A DNA stretch of 60,000 nt from Adiantum capillus-veneris (GCA_014529385.2 CM043951.1:112888469-112948468), one strand, 5' to 3'. Positions 46,687 through 56,889 are shown, numbered from the stretch's first letter. Program-made: numbers and translations. The notes: generated by a model not told the origin, from the sequence alone.

Positions 46687-48105
46687 AAGCAGAACCAAAA
46701 GAAAGCTATGGTCATCAAAAGCTTGAAGTTTACTATCATCGGAGGGTCACTCTATCGACTAGGTGTTGATGGTATACTTCGGCGTTGTGTGCCTATGGAA
46801 GGGAGAATGCAAGTTATTTCAGAAGCACATAATGGCGAATCGGGTGGACATTTTTACAATGAAATTACTTACAAGAAGATTTTGCAAGCTGGTCTGTGGT
46901 GTTAAACACTAATTGCCGATGTTAGAAGTTTTTGTAAAACTTGTGACATATTCCAAAGAATGGGTCGACCAACAACTCCTGCAGATATGACTCCTTTAAC
47001 GCCAATACAACCACTGGGCGTGTTCATGAAATGGGGATTAGATTTTATGGGACCTTTTAAGAAGGTTACCCCCAGGAAGAACAAGTACATAGTAATGGCT
47101 ACTTGTTATGTCACTAAGTGGGTTGAAGCTAAAGCTCTTCCTGACAACACAGCCAAGTCAACTGCAAGGTTTCTATTTGAGAATATTGTCTGCCAATATG
47201 TATGTCCGGTAGAGATTGTGTCAGTCCAAGGAACACATTTTATCAATGACACTATGGAAATTCTATTGGATATGCTTTCAGTCAAGCATCAAAAATCTAC
47301 TCCTTATTATCCCAGATTCAATGGGCAGCCTAAAAGTAGTAACGAGAAAATCAAGACTATTCTCACTAAGGTTGTGTAGAAGAAACCAGACCAGTGGGAT
47401 TTGAAACTCCAGACTACTCTATGGGCGTATAGGACAGCTTACAAGGTCACTACTGGGTTGACACCATTCAGAATGGTGTATGGAACTGAAGCTGTGATTC
47501 CTATGGAGTTTGTTATCCCAAGTCTGAGAATGGCTATCAAGTATGGCTTAGACTTCAACCACAATCTGAAAAAGCGCCTAGATGAACTTATGCAGTTAGA
47601 TGAACTCAGGCAACGGGCTATGCTGGAATAAGAAATTTTTCAACAACGAATGAAGCACTGGCATGATCGCCGAATTAAGGTTTGGGAATTTCAGAAAGGA
47701 GATTTGGTGCTTCTCTATCAGTGTAGACTGGGTCCGAAGAAGCCAAACCTAAAGATTGCCTGGGCTGGACCATTTGAGGTAGACTTGGTCTTCTCCAATG
47801 GTACAGTAAGACTGAAATATTTATCTGGATTATTGTTTCCAGGAGTATACAATGGTGTAAAGATCAAGCTTTACTATTCAAAAGCTAGAGAGTCGGGGCA
47901 AGAACAAGGTACTAGGGAATTGGGAACTGCAGATCAAGAGATACCAGAATCAGATATTTTTGGGATTTTTCATGTGCAGCCAATTCCAATTTTAGAACCA
48001 ATACCAGTAGAACCAATCCCACTGATCTTAGAATCAGTACCAGTGTGCTCAAACCAGACTGCAAACCAGTCTAGTATCATTGGGAACACACTTTTTAATT
48101 TTTAA
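46687..48105 (+). pseudogene. Element E integrase
   Basis: The zinc-binding part has H-H in EAHNGESGGHFYNE and C-C in CKTCDIFQRMG, with a stop at 46903 between them. The core has GLDFMGPFKKVTPRKNKYIV (first Asp present), then EIVSVQGTHFIND, in which the second Asp of S-D-x-G is Val. NGQPKSSNEK follows, in which the catalytic Glu is Lys. Two of the three catalytic residues are therefore lost. The C-terminal GPF module reads KIAWAGPFEVDLVFSNGTVR. It ends with a proline-rich tail of repeated PIPILEPIP-type text and TAA at 48103-48105. There is no chromodomain. Confidence 0.85.
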
Positions 48106-48477
48106 GCGCCCAACGGTCAGATGGCACGCCAGTAGTAATCATTTCAAGGGGATAAGTCTTGTCCAATGCATGTCTTCCACAACAGCAGTGATGCACACAA
48201 GTTTAGGAGCGGCAAGTGGTGAATCCTTTATGGAGCGAACACGTATAACAGTCATGAGAGTCGGCATTTTTCCTCACAAATCCCCTGCGCGATGATTTCC
48301 TCCCATTATTCATTTGCCATCGCCAAGCTCTGAAGTATCTTCGCTACAGCCGCAGACCTCTTCTTCTGAGGAGACAATTGACTGTCGTGACTAGCTTTGC
48401 CAGCGACACCTGGGTACGACTTTGACTCATCAAGTAAGTCTTCTTCTCCTTTGCCTGTTTCATCGTCTTCACAGTGT
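48106..48477 (+). other. Spacer between pol and the extra frame of element E
   Basis: The sequence has stops in the pol frame. The serine-rich apparent frames here (for example 48397 onward) lead into the extra frame. No splice or promoter signal is certain. Confidence 0.35.
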
Positions 48478-50091
48478 ATGGGTAGGAAGAAGCGCTCAGA
48501 CAAGATGCAGGAGTCTCTTGAAGAAACCCAAGCCATCGTTACTTCTGCAAAGGAAAACCTTGCCATCATTCCGTATAGTAAGACTCAGTGCTATGTATTA
48601 CCGACCAAGCAATGGCTTTGCCACAACTATGGGATCTACGAGTTGTGCTGCAAGCCACAAGAATTGTTTTCGATGCAGACATCATAAAGCAGGTTCTTGA
48701 TTCTTTTGATGTTGAAGATGGCAGTGCCATAGTGAATGGTCAAAAGGTGTCGGCTACACTAGAAGACATAGATTTTGCATTCTGGATGCCCAATGAGACC
48801 AAGCCATCTGTGGCGACCCCACAGCAGATAAGTATAGTCCTAAAGGAGGATGAAGTGGCTAAGCGCAAGCGCAAGGCCAGTGGTCAAGGGATTCTAGTGG
48901 CAGGACTAGAAGCCTCTACTGCTTACAAGTTTTTGGCCGAAGCAGTAAGCCTTAAAAATAATCCAACATATGTATTTGAGAAAGTCCTTGCTATGCTGTT
49001 GGCCAAGACATTGGATTCAAAGGTCTATATCAACCTTTATCAAATCCTATCACACAATGTGCTTCAGCAAATTGTCAAGTTGAAATCCCAGAGTGTTTTT
49101 AAGGCTTGGTATGTTTGGCAATTCTTGTATTGGGCCATTGCTCCAGAGGTTCATGGACAGGTAAAATCAACTTGGAGTGAGAAGCCAGTTTCAGAACCCA
49201 AGAATATTGATCTGTCCTCAAATGACGAAGCGACAGATAGTCGGACCACTCCAACTAGTCTGAAAAGGAAAGCCACCGAAGATCACGCTGGCAGCTCAAA
49301 GAAGCCAAAGACTACACTGACAAAGAGCAGTGCGTTTCTGAAGCAGATAGAAAATTAGGTCAAGACTGTGAATACTCAAAAGGCTATAGTGAGTCAAACT
49401 GAGAAGAAACCTGGAGTCAGAATACTGTGCTTAACCAGTCAGTAGGACATAGTACAGTCGCTACTGGTTCTGGCAAAGATCAGGCAAAAGCAACAATTTT
49501 TGAGAAGGTAGCAGAGTAGTCGGCTGTGGACAAAGGCAAAGGACAAGTGGACAAAGGCAAAGGTCCAGCTTCTTCAACTTTACCAGGTAGTGTCTCTATT
49601 CCAAATAATGAATAACATTTGCACCTGGTAAAGAAGGACATGTTGCAGCAGATGCAGAGCCATCCACTGAAAGGACGTCTTTTTCTACAGAAAGATGATT
49701 ATGCAGCCTTACCCTATATGGCTCCAGTGATAGTATATGAGCCTACTAGTTCAGACCTAGCTATAGTAAAGGACGGATGTTCTGTCCTTATCCAGTCTTC
49801 CTGGAATACTATCGTCCACTGTATGGGACAAATTTTGGATGGTGCAGGGTCAGAAGATGAACTGAAAAAGGCTAAACTTGACTTGAAGGAAGTTGAAGAC
49901 CAGATCCAGAAGCTCCAAACAGCACGAGATGAGCAGAATACGTGCCATAGGCTACTTGAAGCTCATTTAGATAGGGTTATTGAGCTATTAAATAAAAATC
50001 TAGCTAAGGTGGAATGTGATATGCTGATCAGCAAGGAAGAAAGGAATGAAGTGCAGAGAGCTGCAGATCGGGCTGAAACAATGCTGAAAAT

Positions 50092-50096
50092 GAAGA
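50092..50096 (+). repeat. Copia element G target-site duplication, left
   Basis: GAAGA immediately before the left LTR; the same five bases follow the right LTR at 55577-55581. Five bp is the usual copia duplication. Confidence 0.95.
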
Positions 50097-50809
50097 TGTT
50101 AGGAAATAAGACGTAACTAAATAGATAATTGAGTAGATTACTTAATGGAGAGAGACAAATTTATATACAGGAGATTATAGAGTAAAGAGAGAGAGAGAGA
50201 GAGTACACACGATATACGTGGTTCACCCAATGTGGGCTACGTCCACGGGAAAGCAGCCACTCAATGGCTTTAGTACTTCAAAACAAGAAGTAGTTTACAA
50301 AGGGATTATACCCTTAATGGAGCTCCCGCCTTGCTTCACTCTCACCACCTCACACTCACCTTGTTGCATCAACTTCACACTATGAAATGTGTGTAGAAAT
50401 GGCCTCCTTTTATAGGCCAAAATGGCTGCCATCTCTTATGAGAGACAGCCATGTGTAGCCGCCCTTGTGCGAATAAGTCCAAATCGGACCCTCCAATCCG
50501 CCCATGTGTGGCCGCCCTTGAGAAGACAAGTCCGCTTTTGAATTCGGCCTCCGGCCACCGGCCATTGACTTCCGGCCACCGGCCAACCGACCGGTTGTTT
50601 TCCGACCACTTTCCGACCGCCGGCCGGCCATAATATTCCGGCGAAAAAAAAGCCTTTAAAGTTGCCCCTGATTCTTGTCCGTGAAAATTTTGGTTTCCGG
50701 TGAGTGATTTTCCTTCACGCACGATGGCTTCTCCTCATAATGGGGTCCTTACAAATGTGCGCTTTTACCACAGAAAATTACAAGGGTAAATCAGGCTCCA
50801 TACTTAACA
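50097..50809 (-). mobile_element. Copia G 3' LTR
   Basis: 713 bp, starting TGTTAGGAAATAAG and ending CATACTTAACA. CTTTTATA at 50407-50414 is a minus-strand TATAAAAG box. A GA run (about 50189-50202) and CCGGCC-rich minisatellite text (50540-50630) are internal. It lacks about 50 bp present in the other LTR. Confidence 0.95.
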
Positions 50810-50823
50810 ATCTCCCACTTGGA
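50810..50823 (-). promoter_or_regulatory. Copia G polypurine tract
   Basis: ATCTCCCACTTGG on the plus strand is purine-rich CCAAGTGGGAGAT on the element strand, directly beside the 3' LTR. It would prime plus-strand DNA synthesis. Confidence 0.85.
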
Positions 50824-50869
50824 GATTGATCTCCAAACCAAACCTGTGACTGCTTTCCATTCTGGCTTC

Positions 50870-51835
50870 TTATCCTTGAATGCCGATTGAAGATGAGCAA
50901 AAGCTCAACTTCTCCTTGTTGACCACCTTTGTAAACATGTCTGCAGGATTTTCACTTGTATACACCTTTCCTAGCTTTAGTTGTCCCTCTTCCAAAAGAG
51001 TGCGTATGAAGTGATATCTCACCTCAATGTGCTTGGTCCTTGAATGAAAGGCGGAGTTCTTCGCAAGATGGATAGCGCTTTGTCTATCACTGTACAAGAC
51101 ACAATTGTCTTGTTTGAATCCAAGCTCTTCTAAGAATCTGTGAAGTGACATAATTTCCTTGCTTGCCTCCGTCATTGCTACATACTCTGCTTCCGTGGTA
51201 GAAAGTGAAACCACTTTTTGCAGCTTTGAAGCCCAGCTTTCTGCTGTGCCTCCAACCGTGAACACATAGCCAGTAGTGCTCCTTCGAGTATCTTTGTCAC
51301 CTACCATATCTGCATCAGCATACCCTTCTAGAAAAATATCAGTTCCTCCAAAATACAAAGCATTTGTTGTTGTCCCTTTTAGATACCTAAGTATCCACTT
51401 CACAGCTTGCCAATGCTCTTTACCTGGGTTGTCCATGAACCTACTCACAACTCCCACTGCATGTGCAATGTCTGGCCTTGTCCAGACCATAGCATACATT
51501 AGAGAACCTACCGCTGCAGCATATGGAACTTTAGACATATAGGCTATCTCCTCTTATGTCTTTGGACACATATCCTTCGTTAGTTTAGAATGACCAGCCA
51601 AAGGTGTAGAAACTGGTTTTGCATTTTGTATTGCAAACCTTTCTAGTACCTTCTTGATGTAATCTTCTTGAGATAGCTTTATTGTCTTCTTCGTCCTGTC
51701 CCTTGATATTTTCATACCAAGTATCCTCTTTGCAGCACCTAAATATTTCATTGAAAAAGATTTGGACAGCTCCTCTTTTAGGTCTTTGATGTCCTGCATG
51801 TTAGCACTTGCAATCAACATACAACATTAGGATGA
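50870..51835 (-). pseudogene. Copia G reverse transcriptase C-terminus and RNase H
   Basis: 51820-51554 encodes MLIASANMQDIKDLKEELSK and AAKRILGMKISRDR, the end of reverse transcriptase. After a stop at 51554 (CPKT-stop-EEIAYMSKV, usually a polar residue) come VGSLMYAMVWTRPDIAHAVG, YADADMVGDKDTRRSTTGYV, STTEAEYVAMTEASKEIM and HSRTKHIEVRYHFIRTLLEE, a complete copia RNase H. It ends at 50870. Confidence 0.92.
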
Positions 51836-52487
51836 TGAATTTCCCATCTCCCAAATTCTCCGTGTAGACGCAGTGATCCGAGTTGCATCTTGTGAATCCA
51901 TGATCCAACATCCATCGATAAAACTTCAAGTACCATTGTCTTGATGCTTGCTTTAAACCATACAAGCTCTTCTTTAATCTGCAAACCATTTTCTCCTTAC
52001 CTTTTACTTCATACCCCTTTGGTTGAAGCATGTAGATTTCCTCCTCTAAGTCACCGTGAGGGAATGCCGTATTTACATCCATTTGCTTGAGATTTAGATC
52101 ATGAGCATCCACAAGGCTTAAGACAAGCCTACTTGAGTTCATTTTTACAACAGGAGAAAATATTTCATTGAAGTCAATACCTTTCTTTTGAGAAAAACCT
52201 TTTACCACAAGCCTAGACTTGTACCTTTTCTTCCCACCTTTTTCTTTCTTCAGCTTGTACACCCATTTGTTTTGAAGTGCTCGCTTACCTTTAGGCAACT
52301 CAACCAACTCCCATGTTTGGTTGCGATGTAGTGAGTCCATCTCCACTTGCATGCTCTTCGTCCATTCTTCTTTGGATTCATGTTGCATAGCTTCTTCGTA
52401 TGATTCCGGCTCTCCAAAATCTGAGATCAAGAGATGGTTGAAGGAAGGAACAAACCTTTCTGGAGGTCTACTTGCTCTTGTAGATCT
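51801..52487 (-). pseudogene. Copia G reverse transcriptase N-terminus
   Basis: It starts after a stop at 52488, in frame with the integrase. It contains EPESYEEAMQHESKEEWTKS, LPKGKRALQNKWVYKLKKEK, DVNTAFPHGDLEEEIYMLQP and SLYGLKQASRQWYLKFYRWM, ending FIILMLYVD. The active box should read Y-V-D-D. Only the first Asp is encoded; a short deletion near 51822 removes the second and shifts the frame into the C-terminal part at 51820. Confidence 0.92.
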
Positions 52488-53612
52488 TCAGGGAATAGGT
52501 TGAGGCTCCTCATTTGGTTGACGTTGTTGCACATTGTGACCGTTTGCAGTCCTTGAGTCTTCACCGTCCTCAAGCTCCATGTACTCATCACCTGTTTCTT
52601 TTGTTTGTTTTCTTTCCAAGTAATCTTTGTACATATTTTGTTCGTTAAAAATTACATCCCTACTCCTTAAGATTTTACCATCTTTAGGATTCCATAGGCG
52701 ATACCCAAAGTCACCTTCTCCATAGCCAATGAAGAAACACTTTTTGGACTTTGCATATAGCTTTGATCTTAGGCTTCTATCTATGTGCATGAAAGCCTCA
52801 CACCCAAACACTTTGAGAAATGCATAATTCACCGGTTTACCCTTCCATGCCTCTTCTGGAACTCCCCCATCCAATGCCGTTGAGGGTGAATGATTGATTA
52901 AGTACACAGACGTACTTACAGCTTCCGCCCAAAGCTCAAGCGGTAGGCCTGCATGTAGCCGCATGCTTCGTGCTCGTTCCATGATTGTCCTGTTCATCCT
53001 TTCCGAAACCCCATTTTGTTGAGGTGTCCTTGGGGTTGTCCTTTGCCTTCGAATGCCATTGCTAGCACAAAAGCTTTCAAAAGCTTGGCTGCAATATTCG
53101 CCTCCATTGTCGGATCTGAGGCATTTAACCTTGGTACCTGTTTCATTCTCCACAAAGGCTTTCCACCTTTGAAATATGGAAAATACATGAGATTTATTCT
53201 TCATGACATAAACCCATGTTTTTCTAGTTGCATCGTCTATGAATGTTACATAGTACAATGAGCCACCAAGTGATGGTGTACTTGCAGGACCCCAAACATC
53301 AGAATGAACCAACTCAAGTTTTTTATTTTTTCTTTCATTTCCTGATTTTTGAAATTTTACCCTCTTTTGTTTACCATAAACACAATCTTCACAGAACTCT
53401 AAGTCCACTTCTTTCAAACCTGGTAGAAGCTTCTTTGTTTGAAGGATTTGCATTCCTTTGGCACTCATATGCCCAAGTCGGTAGTGCCACACCGCACTAT
53501 CAACTTCTGTAGTTGCTACACAAGCTGAAGGTTGCGTGCTAACAGTACACAAGTAAAGTGTACCGACTTTTTCACCCTTGGCACCACCAAAGATCCCTTT
53601 GAGATCTTCCAC
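52488..53612 (-). pseudogene. Copia G integrase
   Basis: 374 open codons. Zinc-binding residues are seen in WHYRLGHMSAKGMQ and CEDCVYGKQ. The catalytic core is complete: ELVHSDVWGPA (Asp), CLRSDNGGEYCSQAF (Asp) and TPQQNGVSERMNRTIMERA (Glu). The C-terminal part includes FIGYGEGDFGYRLWNP. The stop TGA at 52488-52490 follows PQPIP and precedes RSTRASRPPERFVPS, a place where copia proteins usually read RRSTR. Confidence 0.93.
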
Positions 53613-54740
53613 CGTTTGTTTCCGAATGCAATGTTGTGACCTTCATCGTCCAATTGTCCTGTAGAGATCAAATTTTTGCGAAGAGAAGGAACATGCCTAA
53701 CATCTTTAAGCTTCCATTCATTTTCGTTAGCAGTTTTGACAAAAATTGTACCTTTACCGAAAATCTCACAAGCTTCATCATCTCCCAAGTATACATACCC
53801 AAAATTACCTTTGGTGTAGTCTTGGAAATGTTGCTTGTGTGGTGTCGCATGGAATGAAGCCCCGGAATCTACTATCCAGGAATTAGACACATTGTCTAAT
53901 GAGAGAATTAGAGCATCTTGCTCTACTTTACCTGCCACATTGGCCTCCGATGTTGGCTTGTTGTCTTGAGACTCTGTCTCCTTCTTCTTCTTGGACCAGC
54001 AATCCTTCTTGACATGGCCCTTCTTGCCGCAGTTCCAACATTCAAGAACTGACTTTGTGCGTGACTTGCTCCGCCTTGAGCGATCACGACCCTTTTGGTT
54101 TTTGAACCTCTCCTTAAGCCTTCCTCTTGTTTCCACTGATAGTGCAGCACTTGATGATTCTCCTGTGCTTCTCTTTCGCATTTCCTCGCTTAGGAGAACA
54201 CCCACAACATCATCAAACTTAAAGAGTATTTGTGCCAGAGATAGAATTACTTACAGCCATCACAAGGCTGTCCCAACTATCCGGTAGAGATGATAGTATA
54301 AGGAGAGCTCACACTTCATCATCGAAATTGATTTTCACTGATCGAAGTTGACTTATGTTTGTGCTAAAGTCATTTAGGTGTTCTGCAACTGAACCATTCT
54401 CTGCCATCTTTAGATTGAACAAGCGCTTCATAAGAAATACCTTATTGGATGCCAATGGTTTCTTGTAGAAGTCGTCAAGTGACTTCATCAAGTCCTCCGT
54501 GGTCTTCATCTCTGAAACATTGAAGGCCACCGTTGACGCCAAGCTTAACCAGATTGTTCCCAGTGCCTTTCAATCAAGGACAATCCATGCTTCATCTGCC
54601 ATTGTTGCGGGCTTCTTCGCAAGACCACCTAGTGGCAAATAGAGGTCCTTCTGGTAGAGATAGTCTTCAATCTGCATCTTCCAATGTTGGTAGTTTTTGC
54701 CGTTGAACTTCTCAATCTTGAGCTTCCCTTCCTCCACCAT
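53516..54740 (-). pseudogene. Copia G gag and protease
   Basis: Gag starts at 54740 (MVEEGKLKIEKFNGKNYQHW). A TGA at 54570-54572 follows WIVLD, and another at 54309 follows FDDEV; in both places related gags have Arg. After a one-base shift near 54217 the nucleocapsid gives CWNCGKKGHVKKDC, and the protease gives SWIVDSGASFHATPHKQHFQ with an intact D-S-G-A site. A second shift near 53580 (KGSLVVPRVKKSVH against GGAKGEKVGTLYLC) leads into the integrase frame. Confidence 0.92.
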
Positions 54741-54800
54741 AACTCCCACTCAATTCAAGGAATCCTTTCCTTGAGATAATTTAGCTACGAGCAAACCTTG

Positions 54801-54812
54801 CTCTGATACCAG
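54801..54812 (-). promoter_or_regulatory. Copia G primer binding site (initiator tRNA-Met type)
   Basis: GCTCTGATACCA on the plus strand, close to the 5' LTR start at 54814, complementary to the initiator tRNA-Met 3' end as in elements A and B. Confidence 0.9.
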
Positions 54813-54813
54813 T

Positions 54814-55576
54814 TGTTAGGAAATAACACATAACTAAATAGATAATTGAGTAGATTACTTAATGGAGAGAGACAAATTTATATACAGGAGATTATAGAGT
54901 AGAGAGAGAGAGAGAGAGTACACACGATATACGTGGTTCACCCAATGTGGGCTACGTCCACGGGAAAGCAGCCACTCAATGGCTTTAGTACTTCAAAACA
55001 AGAAGTAGTTTACAAAGGGATTATACCCTTAATGGAGCTCCCGCCTTGCTTCACTCTCACCACCTCACCCTCACCTTGTTGCATCAACTTCACACTATGA
55101 AATGTGTGTAGAAATGGCCTCCTTTTATAGGCCAAAATGGCTGCCATCTCTTATGAGAGACAGCCATGTGTAGCCGCCCTTGTGCGAATAAGTCCAAATC
55201 GGACCCTCCCATCCGCCCATGTGTGGCCGCCCTTGAGAAGACAAGTCCGCTTTTGAATTCGGCCACCGGCCACCGGCCATTGACTTCCGACCACCGGCCA
55301 TCGACCATTGACTACCGACCACCGGCCAACCGACCGGTTGTTTTCCGACCACTTTCTGGCCGCCGGCCGGCCATAATATTCCGGCGAAAAAAAAGTCTCG
55401 AGGGCCTCCGCCCTCGAGGCCTTTAAAGTTGCCCCTGATTCTTGCCCGTGAAAATTTTGGTTTCCGGTGAGTGATTTTCCTTCACGCACGATGGCTTCTC
55501 CTCATAATGGGGGCCTTACAAATGTGCGCTTTTACCACAAAAAACTACAAGGGTAAATCAGGCTCCATACTTAACA
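54814..55576 (-). mobile_element. Copia G 5' LTR
   Basis: 763 bp, TGTTAGGAAATAAC to TACTTAACA. The minus-strand TATAAAAG box is at 55122-55129 and would drive the element. It differs from the 3' LTR by about 26 extra bp of CCGGCC/CCATTGAC minisatellite (near 55290-55320) and a 24-bp snap-back sequence near 55394-55420, plus few substitutions. Confidence 0.95.
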
Positions 55577-55581
55577 GAAGA
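55577..55581 (+). repeat. Copia element G target-site duplication, right
   Basis: GAAGA, matching 50092-50096. Confidence 0.95.
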
Positions 55582-56006
55582 GAGTTGATTTCAACTCCTT
55601 ATTTATTCACCATACAGCTTTGAAGGATTCCCTCACTGACAGATACATTTATAACACCCTGGCTGAAATTTTAAACCCAGTAGGCAATGCTCTCTTTGAT
55701 CTGGAAAATTTGAAGTCTTTCATGGAAACTATGTAGAGTGATTTGCAGGACAAATTGGCTGAATATAATAATTCTCTAATGAATCATGCAATCCTGGATT
55801 ATATTGAGCAACAGAATTCCTTGGAAGAAGCAGAAGAGGATAAGGAAGAAGAAGAGGATAAGGACGAAGGAGATGATAAGGAGGAGGATGACCAAGAAGA
55901 AGGGCATACTAAGGATGATGACGATGCCCCACTGTTGAGCCAGCAGAGCCAGCAGAGGATCACACCCACATTTTTTGCTCACACTCATCCTTTTTGTAAC
56001 CATTGA

Positions 56007-56225
56007 TTGTAATAAATGTCTTTCCGACACTGATTTTGAATTGAGCCATTCGTTATGTAACGGGACTCAATTGAGTTTCCAGCTTGTAAATCCGAAGTAA
56101 TTTCACTTGCCGATGTAATTAGTTAGAGATGTTCTCACCTCCAAGGCTGTGGTATATCAGCCAAAGTTTTGTAACCTAAAGGGATTCAGTTTTATTAATC
56201 AAAGTGAGTTTTTGAGCGCCGTGAC
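56007..56225. other. Junction between elements E and F
   Basis: The sequence follows the acidic tail of the element E frame. It may contain the E polypurine tract and a truncated 3' LTR, but it does not visibly match 41690-42225. Confidence 0.35.
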
Positions 56226-56230
56226 TGTGT

Positions 56231-56263
<33 letters not shown>

Positions 56264-56887
56264 TTATCTACTTGCTACGTGAGCTACGGAGCCGCCATTG
56301 GAGAAGCAACACCGCCATTGTGTTAGCAACGGCGAGAGCTACGCACTGATACCAAGAGTGCGCGCTATCGGCTTCTATGTGTGGTAAGTTCCTACGAGCT
56401 TCGGTGTGAGTTTTCTTCCAACTCGTGTGTCGGAATAGAGCGTGCATCATATCTATAGAACCACAACGAGTAGAGCTACACATTAGTACCATCGGGGTCA
56501 AGTTTCGATCACCTGTATTTTTCGGCCTGTCTTCATACGCGTTTACCGCACGGAGTGGTTATAGGTTGATTTTGCAGTTCAAGTCTTTAGGGTGTTGTTC
56601 TTACCTAGTGTATAGACTTCCCCTTGAGTTTGAGATCGATTCAATGATTCTAGATCCTGTTTTGTATAGCATTCGTTCGTAGTACGGATTTCAGTCACTT
56701 GCGTATTCTAGAACTTAGATTTGATTTCCTTAGTAGTGATTGTCATTAGAAGGTCGAGTAGGTGATTTGACACCCACCTAGTTGTTTCCATGCGCCTGCG
56801 GGTCAAGCTCCGTCCTCGTCTAAAAAATTCTGTTGTTGGTTGAGTTCTCGCTATTTAGCTTCCGTTAGCGGCGTAACCGCCTTAACA
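56226..56887 (+). mobile_element. Gypsy element F 5' LTR (left end tentative)
   Basis: The right end is clear: CCGCCTTAACA at 56887, two bases before the primer site. The left end may be TGTGTCTGAGAG at 56226, followed by a GA run (about 56231-56261). The second LTR is outside the window. Confidence 0.6.
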
Positions 56888-56889
56888 TT

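Larger units (their letters stand above)
50097..55576 (-). mobile_element. Ty1/copia element G, nearly complete
   Basis: The 5480-bp element has two LTRs (50097-50809 and 54814-55576), TG...CA ends, a primer site, a polypurine tract and GAAGA target duplications. On the minus strand the order is gag, protease, integrase, reverse transcriptase and RNase H, which is the copia order. It was inserted into the extra frame of element E, so it is younger than E. Stops and three frameshifts make it non-autonomous. Confidence 0.96.
48478..56006 (+). pseudogene. Extra 3' reading frame of element E, split by copia element G
   Basis: This is an unrecognised protein downstream of integrase. The parts are 48478-50096 and 55577-56006; the copia insertion lies between. 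It starts MGRKKRSDKMQESLEETQAI. After a frameshift near 48600 it gives WDLRVVLQATRIVFDADIIK, VNGQKVSATLEDIDFAFWMP and VFEKVLAMLLAKTLDSKVYI, a compact mostly helical domain of about 180 residues. A Ser/Lys-rich nuclear-signal-like stretch (LKRKATEDHAGSSKKPKTTL) and repeated DKGKG follow. After a second frameshift near 49410 comes a coiled coil (49850-50090). After the copia insertion it continues RVDFNSLFIHHTALKDSL and ends in a strongly acidic tail (EEEEDKDEGDDKEEDDQEEG). Stops lie at 49356, 49511, 49613 and 55735. The domain faintly resembles plant-transposon-associated proteins found beside gypsy pol genes, but I cannot assign a function. Confidence 0.6.
41690..56200 (+). mobile_element. Ty3/gypsy element E, Athila/Tat-like, with an extra 3' frame
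   Basis: The order is a 5' LTR part with a TATA box, gag (42226), protease, reverse transcriptase, RNase H, integrase (to 48105) and an additional reading frame (48478 on). The extra frame is interrupted by copia element G at 50097-55576 and ends at 56006. Gag-pol keeps one frame over 5.9 kb. The reverse transcriptase (FMDDFTVY, MDGYNGYNQLQIAPED) and the integrase tail (KIAWAGPFEVDLVF) are of the non-chromodomain Athila/Tat type. The 3' LTR cannot be identified with confidence. Confidence 0.8.

Noticed and set aside
42226-48105. Alternative genetic code or stop readthrough to explain element E
   Set aside because: All three stop codons occur internally, catalytic residues are also lost, and the nearby tetraspanin uses TAA as a normal stop; decay explains the data better.
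50410-50722. Gly/Arg-rich minus-strand frames in the copia LTR (also at 55090-55489)
   Set aside because: They come from CCGGCC-rich minisatellite text inside the LTRs and recur in both LTRs with frame-breaking indels.
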